From Winogradskyella epiphytica (GTDB lineage: Bacteria; Bacteroidota; Bacteroidia; Flavobacteriales; Flavobacteriaceae): a stretch of DNA of 64,000 bases. A program made the position numbers and the translations under genes. Of the stretch, positions 39,971 through 47,983 are shown in pieces. The first letter of the stretch is position 1; the number at the start of each line of letters is the position of its first letter. Under the pieces are notes generated by a model. It searched no databases. It was not told where the DNA came from and saw only the letters and a program-made list of their open reading frames with translations. The DNA is taken from contig NZ_QJTD01000005.1 in NCBI RefSeq assembly GCF_003217215.1, forward strand, positions 1 through 64,000, read 5' to 3'.

Positions 39971-40603
39971 GTGGATAAATATCAAGAAACATTTGAAACT
40001 TGGAATAAGGTGGCGAAAAATTATGATGACAAGTTTATGAAATTAGACTTGTACAATGAAACTTATGATGCCTTTCTAAATTTAATACCGACTCCTAAAG
40101 CTTCACTTATAGACATTGGCTGTGGTCCTGGTCATATTTCAAAATACCTTCTATCCAAAAATTCTGAGTTAAGATTAACAGGAATTGATATTTCGGAAAA
40201 CATGATTAGCCTAGCAAAACAAAACGTACCAAATGCTCATTATGAAGTCATGGACATTAGAGAAATACATAACTTAAACGAAAAATACGATGCGATTATA
40301 TGTGGATTCTGTATTCCGTACTTATCAAAAGCAGACGTCTCTAAACTGATAACGGATTGCAAAAATCTGCTCAATAATAATGGTGTTTTATATTTAAGTT
40401 TCGTTCCAGGACAGTACAGCCATTCTGGTTTTATTTCGGGAAGCATGACTAACAGAGTTTATTTTTATTATCATCTGTTGAATTCTATAAAGAAACAATT
40501 AAAAGACGCATCTTTTGAATTGCAAAAGTCCTTTCAAATAAAGTATCCTAAAGCAGACAAAACTCCTGAAAACCAATATATTATAATATCAAAACTCGTC
40601 TAA
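39971..40603 (+). CDS. Class I SAM-dependent methyltransferase
   Basis: 210 residues. Motif I is LIDIGCGPGHISKYLL and the acidic residue after strand 2 is in LTGIDISENMISLAKQ. DAIICGFCIPYLS and GVLYLSFVPGQ form the later strands. The substrate is unknown. The start is GTG at 39971; an ATG at 39969 is in another frame. It lies 38 nt after the M14 peptidase gene and 80 nt before the RimK-like gene, so it may belong with either. Confidence 0.9.
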   Translation: MDKYQETFETWNKVAKNYDDKFMKLDLYNETYDAFLNLIPTPKASLIDIGCGPGHISKYLLSKNSELRLTGIDISENMISLAKQNVPNAHYEVMDIREIHNLNEKYDAIICGFCIPYLSKADVSKLITDCKNLLNNNGVLYLSFVPGQYSHSGFISGSMTNRVYFYYHLLNSIKKQLKDASFELQKSFQIKYPKADKTPENQYIIISKLV

Positions 40604-40683
40604 AATAATTTTTCAAGCAATGTAAAAGCAATTAAAAAATGACATACATTTACTTAAAATTTAAATAGCGTAATGCGCTCTAA

Positions 40684-42129
40684 ATGAATAAATACATTGT
40701 TGTAAATCAACCTGAAAAATGGAACTTTTCAATTGATAATATTACCGTATTATCCTCCCAAGATTACCTTACAAATCCGAAGTATTCCTTATTAAAAAAC
40801 GCACGAATCTTCAATTTATGTAAAGATTACTCTTACCAATCTAAAGGATATTATGTTTCTCTTTTAGCGGAAGCTAGAGGTCATTTACCCATTCCAACCA
40901 CTAAAAACATTGTAGATTTAAAAGCCTTGAAACTTGTTAGAATTGTTTCTGATGAATTCGATGATGTTATTCAACAAAGTTTGAAAAATATAAAGTCTCA
41001 AGAATTTACCCTAAGTATCTATTTTGGTCAAAACGTAGCACAGAAATACAAAAACCTAAGTGCTTTGTTTTACCGACATTTTCAAGTGCCTTTTTTACGT
41101 ATTAAATTCAACCATACGACCAAATGGAACATACAGAGCATAAAAGCAATTTCGGAATCTGAAATTCCACAAGAGCATATGCCGAGCGTGCATCAATTCG
41201 CCAATCAATATTTCGCAAAAAAGCGTTACGACACAGCAAAACCTACTAATTACGATTTTGACCTAGCTATTTTAGTTCATCCGAATGATCCAGCTCCACC
41301 AAGTAATCCTAAAGCCTTAAAAAAGTTTATAGATATCGCAGAAAGAATGAATATCTATGCTGAAATTGTTGAGCCAAAAGATTTATCAAGACTCTCGTCT
41401 TTTGATGCTTTGTTTTTGAGACAAAGTACAGAAGTGAATAACGAAGCATACACTTTTGCTCGAAAAGCACAACAAGAAGGGATTGCCATTATTGATTATC
41501 CTGATGCCATTTTAAAATGTTGCAATAAAGTGTATATGGCCGAAGCACTACAAAACGCCAACATCAACACTCCAAAAACAGTCATTGTTCACAGCAATAA
41601 TAGAAATACGGTTTTGGAACAAACAGGATTACCGTGTGTACTAAAAGCACCTGACTCTACATTTTCTTTTGGCGTTAAAAAGGCAAAGACGAAGGAAGAA
41701 TTTGACGCCTTGGTTTCAGAAATGTTGAAAGAATCAGATTTAATAATAGCACAAGAGTATTGTCCTTCTGATTATGATTGGCGCATTGGCATAATTGACA
41801 ATAAACCATTTTACGCTTGTAGATACTATATGGCAAAAGGCCATTGGCAAATTTACAATTGGAAAGCCACCGACAAAAACGAGCAAGATGGTGAAGCTGA
41901 TTGTTTAGCGATAGAAGACGTTCCAAAAAACGTCATTGACATGGCTTTAAAGTCGGCTAAACTTATGGGACTTGGGCTTTACGGCATTGACATTAAAGTT
42001 GTAGAAGGTAAACTCATGGTTATTGAAATCAACGACAATCCTAATATTGATTTTGGAGTTGAAGATGCGCATTATGGCGATTTGATTTACACCGAGATTC
42101 TTTCAGCATTAAAAAAACGCTTAACTTAA
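40684..42129 (+). CDS. RimK-type ATP-grasp ligase with RLAN-like N-terminal domain
   Basis: 481 residues. The N-terminal 200 residues fit the RimK-like ATP-grasp N-terminal (RLAN) domain (LLAEARGHLPIPTTKNIVDL, ALFYRHFQVPFLRIKF). A linker with HPNDPAPPSNPKALKKFIDI follows. The ATP-grasp domain runs from about 270 (DYPDAILKCCNKVYMAEAL, PCVLKAPDSTFSFGVKKA, QEYCPSDYDWRIGIID) to GLYGIDIKVVEGKLMVIEIN, which carries the Mg-binding acids. Relatives join amino acids to carboxylates using ATP. The substrate is unknown. It is the first gene of a three-gene set with a GCS2-like ligase and an N-formylglutamate-amidohydrolase-like enzyme. Confidence 0.92.
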   Translation: MNKYIVVNQPEKWNFSIDNITVLSSQDYLTNPKYSLLKNARIFNLCKDYSYQSKGYYVSLLAEARGHLPIPTTKNIVDLKALKLVRIVSDEFDDVIQQSLKNIKSQEFTLSIYFGQNVAQKYKNLSALFYRHFQVPFLRIKFNHTTKWNIQSIKAISESEIPQEHMPSVHQFANQYFAKKRYDTAKPTNYDFDLAILVHPNDPAPPSNPKALKKFIDIAERMNIYAEIVEPKDLSRLSSFDALFLRQSTEVNNEAYTFARKAQQEGIAIIDYPDAILKCCNKVYMAEALQNANINTPKTVIVHSNNRNTVLEQTGLPCVLKAPDSTFSFGVKKAKTKEEFDALVSEMLKESDLIIAQEYCPSDYDWRIGIIDNKPFYACRYYMAKGHWQIYNWKATDKNEQDGEADCLAIEDVPKNVIDMALKSAKLMGLGLYGIDIKVVEGKLMVIEINDNPNIDFGVEDAHYGDLIYTEILSALKKRLT

Positions 42130-42214
42130 ACATCTCACGAACAGGTTTAAAAGCTATATTCTTCTGAACTAGCAATGAACTATTCGATCATTTAATTACA
42201 ACTGATCTAAACAC

Positions 42215-43441
42215 ATGAAAAAGAAATATCACCTCTTCGAGGTCTATGGCATTGAACTCGAATATATGCTAGTTAATAACCATACTTTTAAGGTTGCGCC
42301 TCAAGTAGACGAATTATTAACACTTAAAGCAGGTGAACTAAAGGCCGATATTGAAAATGGATCTATAGCATGGAGTAATGAACTTGTAGCCCATGTCGTT
42401 GAACTCAAAACCAACGGTCCTGCAAAAAGCACTACTGATTTGGCTGAAAAGTTTCACAAAAACATTTTAGAAATTAATGAAATTTTACACCCCTTAAACC
42501 TTTCACTTTTAGGCTCGGCATCACACCCGTTGATGAATCCTGATACAGACACACAATTATGGAAACACAGCTACAGTGAGGTTTATGCACTTTACAATAC
42601 TATTTTTAATTGTAAAGGTCATGGATGGAGCAATGTACAAAGCACACATATCAACTTACCCTTTTATGATGATAAGGAATTTGAAAAGCTTCATGCTGCC
42701 ATTCGGATCATCTTGCCTTTATTACCAGGTCTATGTGCCAGTTCTCCAATTTTAGATGGTAAAATCACAGGGTTTAAAGATACACGACTAGAATATTACA
42801 AAAGCAACCAAAAGGAAATTCCCGAGTTGACAGGTCTAGTTATTCCTGAGCGTTCATTTTCAAAAGTTGATTATTATGCTACCATATTTGAACCTATAAA
42901 AAAAGCCATTCAGCCTTATGATAAAGACAAGATTTTAGACCAATATTTTCTAAACTCTCGTGGCGCTATTGCGCGTTTCGATCGTAATGCTATTGAAATC
43001 CGATTGATGGATATACAAGAATGCCCAAAAGCTGACCTCGCAATTTGTGCTTTCCTAATTGAAATTTTAAAAGCACTAATTAATAAAGAATTTTGCTCAT
43101 TAAAAGAACAAAAAGCTTGGACTAAAGAACAGTTATTCCCTCTATTAAATGATGCTATAAAACATGCTGAAAACTCTATTGTTGGTAATAAGGAATACTT
43201 AAACTTATTCGGCCTAAACGATTTTGTAACGGTTAAAGAAGTTTGGAAACATTTATTCCAATCTGTAAAATCAAAACTTCACAAGTCTCATCACAATGCT
43301 ATTGAGTTAATTTTAGAAGAAGGAACTTTAGCTACTAGAATATTAAATGCCATTGGGGATGATTCTTCGGAAAAACACATAATTTCTGTATATCGCCAAC
43401 TTCAAGACTGCTTAAAACAGAATAAAATGTTTCAAGCATGA
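42215..43441 (+). CDS. Glutamate-cysteine ligase family 2 (GCS2-like) amidoligase
   Basis: 408 residues. It has the glutamine-synthetase-like fold of GCS2 enzymes: FEVYGIELEYMLVN at the start, SNELVAHVVELKTNGPAKS, LLGSASHPLMNP, STHINLPFYDD, and a metal/substrate strand GAIARFDRNAIEIRLMDIQE. Canonical GCS2 makes gamma-glutamylcysteine, but many members linked to RimK-type enzymes are thought to ligate other amine/carboxylate pairs. It follows the ATP-grasp gene by 85 nt and overlaps the next gene by 4 nt (ATGA), so cotranslation is likely. Confidence 0.9.
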   Translation: MKKKYHLFEVYGIELEYMLVNNHTFKVAPQVDELLTLKAGELKADIENGSIAWSNELVAHVVELKTNGPAKSTTDLAEKFHKNILEINEILHPLNLSLLGSASHPLMNPDTDTQLWKHSYSEVYALYNTIFNCKGHGWSNVQSTHINLPFYDDKEFEKLHAAIRIILPLLPGLCASSPILDGKITGFKDTRLEYYKSNQKEIPELTGLVIPERSFSKVDYYATIFEPIKKAIQPYDKDKILDQYFLNSRGAIARFDRNAIEIRLMDIQECPKADLAICAFLIEILKALINKEFCSLKEQKAWTKEQLFPLLNDAIKHAENSIVGNKEYLNLFGLNDFVTVKEVWKHLFQSVKSKLHKSHHNAIELILEEGTLATRILNAIGDDSSEKHIISVYRQLQDCLKQNKMFQA

Positions 43442-44109
43442 AACTAGTTTTAACATGTGAGCATGCTGGGAATAACATCCCTAAAAATTACGAGAAATAC
43501 TTCAAGAATAAATCGGTATTAGAAACCCATCGTGCATATGACTTGGGAGCTTTAGACCTATTTAATTATTTAAAACCCTTATCTAATTCATCTTTCTATA
43601 GTACCACATCCCGACTATTAGTGGAGCTGAATCGCTCAATACATCATAACAACTTATTTTCTGAATTCACAAAAGAACTTTCAAAAATCGAGAAAGATCA
43701 AATCTTAAAAACGCACTATACGCCATACAGATCTAAAGTAGAAAACAGTATTAGGGATTATATAGAAAGGGGAAACACTGTTCTCCATTTATCTATACAT
43801 AGTTTTACACCACAACTAAATGGCAACCTCCGAAACTGTGATTTTGGTTTACTATATGACTCCTCAAGAAAACCTGAACGACAGTATTGCAAAGATCTTA
43901 AATCAAGACTCTTAAGGTACAATCCAAGCCTGAATGTACGATTTAACTACCCTTATTTAGGAAAGGCTGATGGTTTCACAACCTATTTGAGAAAACAATT
44001 TCCTACTCAGTATTTAGGTATTGAAATTGAGGTGAATCAAAAGTTTTCTTTCAATAATTTGATGTCAAAAGAAACAAAAGAGTCAATTTCTAAAGCCATA
44101 GTTCCTTGA
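43438..44109 (+). CDS. N-formylglutamate amidohydrolase-like enzyme
   Basis: 223 residues of the FGase fold (zinc hydrolase related to carboxypeptidases). LTCEHAGNNIPKNYEKYF at the start, HRAYDLGALDLFNYL, LVELNRSIHHNNLFSEF, LHLSIHSFTPQLNG and the conserved C-terminal QYLGIEIEVNQKF are visible. The zinc ligands are probably in the CEHAG and SIHSF motifs. The natural substrate is likely not formylglutamate, since no histidine-degradation genes are nearby. It closes the RimK/GCS2 set with a 4-nt overlap. Confidence 0.88.
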   Translation: MKLVLTCEHAGNNIPKNYEKYFKNKSVLETHRAYDLGALDLFNYLKPLSNSSFYSTTSRLLVELNRSIHHNNLFSEFTKELSKIEKDQILKTHYTPYRSKVENSIRDYIERGNTVLHLSIHSFTPQLNGNLRNCDFGLLYDSSRKPERQYCKDLKSRLLRYNPSLNVRFNYPYLGKADGFTTYLRKQFPTQYLGIEIEVNQKFSFNNLMSKETKESISKAIVP

Positions 44110-44187
44110 CATTCGTAGCAACCTAGACATCAGAGCTTTGATATTATATTTCTATTGTTTAAATTCGTCTAAACCACATTTTTTATC

Positions 44188-44898
44188 ATGAAGAAATTAA
44201 TCACAATAGTTGTATTTACTCTTTTATCATTTGGGGCCTATGCTCAAAATTTAATTGGTGCCTGGGAAAATTATTATACCTCTGAAAGTGGAGAGAAGTT
44301 AAAACGCGTAGCAATTTTTTCGGAAGGATATAACGTAGTTACAACATATAATGCTGACACCGGTGAATTTATCCACAGCAAAGGAGGTTCTTGGAAATTA
44401 GAAGGAAGAATCTTAATAGAAACAATAGAATTCGACACGAAGAATTCGGAATCAATAGGTCAGGAATTCAGTACAACAATTACTATTTCAAAAACAGTAT
44501 TTAATCATATAAACGATGAAATTCAATTTAATCGTATTGATAATGGAGAACCTGGAAAACTGCAAGGTGCTTGGTTAATGTCTGGTAGAGTTATAAATGG
44601 GAAATCGCAATTAAGAGATACAAGTGGCCCTAGAAAAACAATGAAAATCATGTCTGGAACGCGTTTCCAGTGGATAGCTTATAATACAGAAACTAAAAAG
44701 TTCATGGGAACAGGTGGCGGAACCTACACCACTAAAAACGGTAAATATACCGAGAACATAGAATTTTTCTCAAGAGACAACTCAAGGGTTGGTGCTAGTT
44801 TGGAATTTGATTACAACTTAGACAATGGTGATTGGCATCATAGTGGTTTCTCTAGTAAAGGAGATCCACTTCACGAAGTATGGCGTTTGAGAGAATGA
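44188..44898 (+). CDS. Secreted protein with two tandem lipocalin-like halves
   Basis: 236 residues with a signal peptide (LITIVVFTLLSFGAYAQ). The mature part is an internal duplication. Half 1 starts LIGAWENYY and has TYNADTGEFIHSKGGSW and IEFDTKNSESIGQEF. Half 2 starts LQGAWLMSG and has AYNTETKKFMGTGGGTY and IEFFSRDNSRVGASLEF. Each half looks like a short beta-barrel or meander of the lipocalin-like type. The function is unknown. It starts 78 nt after the FGase-like gene; its own promoter is not clear. Confidence 0.8.
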   Translation: MKKLITIVVFTLLSFGAYAQNLIGAWENYYTSESGEKLKRVAIFSEGYNVVTTYNADTGEFIHSKGGSWKLEGRILIETIEFDTKNSESIGQEFSTTITISKTVFNHINDEIQFNRIDNGEPGKLQGAWLMSGRVINGKSQLRDTSGPRKTMKIMSGTRFQWIAYNTETKKFMGTGGGTYTTKNGKYTENIEFFSRDNSRVGASLEFDYNLDNGDWHHSGFSSKGDPLHEVWRLRE

Positions 44899-44922
44899 AA
44901 CTCTTACTACGTCGAAACTTCA

Positions 44923-45504
44923 TTACACTAATAACCGAATATTAGCATAGCTATTCTTTAAAGCCTTTTGAGAGGACTTTCCATTCAGCCATTCTACTTT
45001 GGTTATACCTTCATTTTCTTGAGGCGATAGATCACCTTCAAAATCGGTTTTCATTTCAAACCAATAAGTCACCTTGATTTTGTGTTTTCCATTTCGCTTA
45101 AAAATGTGATAAGTCGTTGGTAAAGGCTTGGTTATTTTCAGACCTTCAACTCCAGTTTCCTCCTCTACTTCCCTAATCGCGGTTTCTTCAATCGTCTCTT
45201 TACGTTCTGCTTTTCCTTTTGGTAAATCCCATTTATCGTTGCGGTAAATAAATAGAATTTCATTCTTAGCATTATAGACTTTACCACCTCCAGCGACTAC
45301 ATTAGGTAATAGCTTTAAAAATTTCTTTAGGAGTTTATCTTTATTTTCATGAATTAAATGCACTGCCTTTAAATCTGTATTATTTAAGGTTTTTATCACC
45401 TTACCTATATTTACAGACTTTAAAAGAAACGATTTAAAATCAGTTTCCTTTTGTATTTCAGAAGTTAAAATAATAGGTTTATCACCTACATAAATGGTAT
45501 ACAT
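44923..45504 (-). CDS. NUDIX hydrolase with an N-terminal extension
   Basis: 193 residues. The NUDIX box is complete (GKAERKETIEETAIREVEEE followed by TGV), at about residues 98-120. It cleaves a nucleoside-diphosphate linkage; the substrate is not predictable. The N-terminal 65 residues (MYTIYVGDKPIILTSEIQKE) are an extra domain common to flavobacterial members. The gene is convergent with the two-domain secreted-protein gene, 24 nt away, and divergent from pyrE. Confidence 0.9.
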   Translation of the reverse strand: MYTIYVGDKPIILTSEIQKETDFKSFLLKSVNIGKVIKTLNNTDLKAVHLIHENKDKLLKKFLKLLPNVVAGGGKVYNAKNEILFIYRNDKWDLPKGKAERKETIEETAIREVEEETGVEGLKITKPLPTTYHIFKRNGKHKIKVTYWFEMKTDFEGDLSPQENEGITKVEWLNGKSSQKALKNSYANIRLLV

Positions 45505-45612
45505 CGTTCAGATATGTTTCTACTTTGTTATTGTAAAAATATTATTTTTTATGAGAAACTATTTGAAATGAAAATTATTTTAGATTAAAATTTCTTAACC
45601 TTTAAAATTCAT

Positions 45613-45620
45613 TATTTTTG
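45613..45620 (+). promoter_or_regulatory. Promoter -7 element abutting pyrE
   Basis: TATTTTTG matches TAnnTTTG and ends 4 nt before the pyrE ATG at 45625, so the mRNA is expected to be leaderless or nearly so. No convincing -33 element. Confidence 0.5.
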
Positions 45621-45624
45621 CAGC

Positions 45625-46269
45625 ATGATTTTTAACAAAGAAACCGCTAAAAAAACAGCCGAAGTTTTATTGCAGATAGATGCTATAAAATTGCAACCCA
45701 AAGATCCATTTACTTGGGCTTCTGGCTGGCAATCGCCAATTTATTGCGATAATAGAATTGTACTATCGTTTCCTCTTATTAGAAATTACATTAGAGGAGC
45801 CTTAGCGAAACATATAGAAGATTTATATGGCAAACCAGATGTGATTGCTGGCGTTGCAACAGGTGCTATTGGAATTGGCGCCTTGGTGGCAGAATATTTA
45901 AACCTGCCATTTGTTTATGTGAGACCAGAAGCTAAAAAACACGGTCGTCAAAATCAGATTGAAGGTTTTATTGAAAAAGGCCAAACTGTAGTTGTGGTTG
46001 AGGATTTAATCAGCACTGGAAATAGCAGTCTTAATGCGGTTCGTGCTCTTGAAGAAGCTGAAGTAAATGTAAAAGGCATGGTAGCCATTTTTTCCTATGG
46101 GTTTGAGGTCGCTGCAAAGAATTTTGAGGAAGCTGGTGTAGAATTACATACGCTTAGTAACTACGAAACTTTATTAGAGCAAGCTTTGGAGACTTATTAT
46201 ATAACTCAAGATGAACAGCACAGTTTAACGAAATGGAATGCCAATCCAAGTGAATGGAATGGAAATTGA
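45625..46269 (+). CDS. pyrE: Orotate phosphoribosyltransferase
   Basis: Adds PRPP to orotate to give OMP in pyrimidine synthesis. 214 residues. The PRPP-binding motif is VVVVEDLISTGNSSLNAV (about 130-147); GWQSPIYCDNRIVLSFP and AEYLNLPFVYVRPEAKKHGR are family segments. The C-terminal EWNGN tail is short. It is followed after 73 nt by an SRPBCC gene. carA of the same pathway is at 57-58 kb. Confidence 0.96.
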   Translation: MIFNKETAKKTAEVLLQIDAIKLQPKDPFTWASGWQSPIYCDNRIVLSFPLIRNYIRGALAKHIEDLYGKPDVIAGVATGAIGIGALVAEYLNLPFVYVRPEAKKHGRQNQIEGFIEKGQTVVVVEDLISTGNSSLNAVRALEEAEVNVKGMVAIFSYGFEVAAKNFEEAGVELHTLSNYETLLEQALETYYITQDEQHSLTKWNANPSEWNGN

Positions 46270-46342
46270 TATACACAGTTGAACCAGTTAGGTGCAACTC
46301 AGCACTATACAAATCAACAATAAATAACTTAACAATATTATA

Positions 46343-46738
46343 ATGAATTTAGAATCACCAAAAGTAACCTTAGATAAGTCTGCAGAAGAAACTTTCAATT
46401 TTCTTTCTGATGTGAAAAATTTTGAAAAACTAATGCCTAGTAACATTAGTAAATTTGAAGTTTTAGATAATGACAAATTTCTTTTTGCGCTAAAAGGAAT
46501 GCCAGAAATTATCCTAAAGAAAAAGGAAGCGGTTCCTCATAATAAGATTGTACTTGGAGCTGCAGGCGGAAAATTAGATTTCGCTCTAATTGGAAACATT
46601 ACTGAAATAGAACCAAATAAAACAGATGTTCAATTATCATTTGAAGGTGAATTTAATGCCATGATGGCCATGATGATTAAAGGACCTATTAGCAAGTTTA
46701 TTGAAACATTAGTAACAAATATGAAAACTGCTATTTAG
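46343..46738 (+). CDS. SRPBCC (START-like) protein
   Basis: 131 residues, no signal peptide. A single START/Bet v1-like fold: LDKSAEETFNFLSDVKNFEK, LMPSNISKFEV, GNITEIEPNKTDVQLSFEGE, and an amphipathic C-terminal helix PISKFIETLVTNMKTAI. Such proteins bind hydrophobic ligands; the ligand is unknown. It follows pyrE and may be cotranscribed. It is convergent with birA 30 nt away. Confidence 0.88.
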   Translation: MNLESPKVTLDKSAEETFNFLSDVKNFEKLMPSNISKFEVLDNDKFLFALKGMPEIILKKKEAVPHNKIVLGAAGGKLDFALIGNITEIEPNKTDVQLSFEGEFNAMMAMMIKGPISKFIETLVTNMKTAI

Positions 46739-46768
46739 ACTGTAGTTATAATACCCTGAGGTGAAAAA

Positions 46769-47500
46769 CTAGTACAACAAAGTTATTTCTTTAAGGTCGA
46801 AGGTTTTTATTATCCCATCTTCGGTCCAAACTTTAAGTTCACCAGTTTCAGTCACACCCTGTATAATTCCAGAAAAGCTGTCATTTTTAGAAGTTCTAAA
46901 AGTTGACGGCTTATTTTTTCTAAAAAGAACTGCTTCATATTCTCGTTTTATTTCAGCATAATTTTCAGTTTCAATTGAATTAAAATAGAATTTTAACTGC
47001 TCTAGAATAGCTGAAAGAATTTCGTCCTTATCAAATATAACACCAGTTAACAGACTCATTGACGAGGCTTGTGGTAAATTTTCGAAAGTTTTCTGATTAA
47101 CATTAAGTCCTAATCCAATAATACATCCTTGAATTTTGTTAGATTTAATGATATTTTCGATTAGAATTCCACATATTTTTTTGTCTGCTGACAAAATGTC
47201 GTTAGGCCATTTTATTCGTATTTGCGGCAAATTATAGTGGTTCAATGTTTTAAATATCGCCAAAGAAACCGCCATACTTATATAAAATTGATTAGTTATA
47301 ATAAAGTTTGGCAATCTTTTAAACACACTCGCAGTAAGGTTTTTACCACTTTCTGAATCCCAAACTGAGCCCATTTGCCCTCTCCCCTTAGTTTGTACTT
47401 CAGCCACTACCACCGAATAATCACGTGGCAAGGTAACACTCGCTAAATCTTTGAGGTAGCTATTTGTAGAGTCAATGGCATCAAGTTTGATTATATACAT
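46769..47500 (-). CDS. birA: Biotin--[acetyl-CoA-carboxylase] ligase
   Basis: Attaches biotin to the carboxyl carrier protein. 243 residues, without the N-terminal DNA-binding domain of E. coli BirA, so a ligase only. The biotinyl-AMP site is GRGQMGSVWDSESGKNL, with KWPNDILS and KICGILIENI (catalytic Lys). GLGLNVNQK is a family motif, and a small C-terminal SH3-like domain follows. The start is 94 nt from rsfS, divergent, with the promoter region shared. Confidence 0.93.
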   Translation of the reverse strand: MYIIKLDAIDSTNSYLKDLASVTLPRDYSVVVAEVQTKGRGQMGSVWDSESGKNLTASVFKRLPNFIITNQFYISMAVSLAIFKTLNHYNLPQIRIKWPNDILSADKKICGILIENIIKSNKIQGCIIGLGLNVNQKTFENLPQASSMSLLTGVIFDKDEILSAILEQLKFYFNSIETENYAEIKREYEAVLFRKNKPSTFRTSKNDSFSGIIQGVTETGELKVWTEDGIIKTFDLKEITLLY

Positions 47501-47566
47501 TAAATAAACAATTTTATTTTAAGGTTTTCTTATGAGATTAAGAGGGCACAAGAACTAAAAAAATAA

Positions 47567-47574
47567 TAACTTTG
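47567..47574 (+). promoter_or_regulatory. Promoter -7 element for rsfS-ftsH
   Basis: TAACTTTG matches TAnnTTTG. The rsfS ATG is at 47595, a leader of about 15 nt. No clear -33 element. Confidence 0.5.
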
Positions 47575-47594
47575 CACAAAATTAATACATTTTA

Positions 47595-47966
47595 ATGACG
47601 AAAGATAAAATCCCTACAGACCAACTCATTACAACCATTATTGGTGGTATTGAAGAAGTAAAAGGAAAAGAGATAACAATTCTAGATTTAAGAGAAATAG
47701 AAAATACGGTTTGTGATTATTTTATTATTTGCGAAGGATCTTCAAATACGCAAGTAAACGCAATCGTCGGTTCGGTTCAAAAACAAGTTAGCAAAGCACT
47801 TAAAGACAAACCTTGGCATATTGAGGGTACTGAAAATGCCGAATGGGTTTTAATGGATTACGTTAATGTTGTCGTACATGTGTTCCAAAAACGCATTAGA
47901 GAATATTACAATATTGAAGAGCTTTGGGGAGATGCTAAAACTACCCGAATAGAAACAAGTTACTAA
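47595..47966 (+). CDS. rsfS: Ribosomal silencing factor RsfS
   Basis: Binds ribosomal protein uL14 and blocks subunit joining when nutrients are low. 123 residues. Family motifs: LDLREIENTVCDYFIICEG, STQVNAI-type region, GTENAEWVLMDYVNVVVHVF and the end REYYNIEELWGDA. It lies 17 nt upstream of ftsH on the same strand, a pairing common in Bacteroidota. Confidence 0.96.
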   Translation: MTKDKIPTDQLITTIIGGIEEVKGKEITILDLREIENTVCDYFIICEGSSNTQVNAIVGSVQKQVSKALKDKPWHIEGTENAEWVLMDYVNVVVHVFQKRIREYYNIEELWGDAKTTRIETSY

Positions 47967-47983
47967 AAAGACAAACGCTTATA

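Noticed and set aside
40684..44109. RiPP (graspetide) biosynthesis cluster
   Set aside because: I found no small precursor gene in the 80-nt, 85-nt or 78-nt gaps around the set, and the ATP-grasp protein has the RLAN-type head instead of a graspetide-ligase layout.
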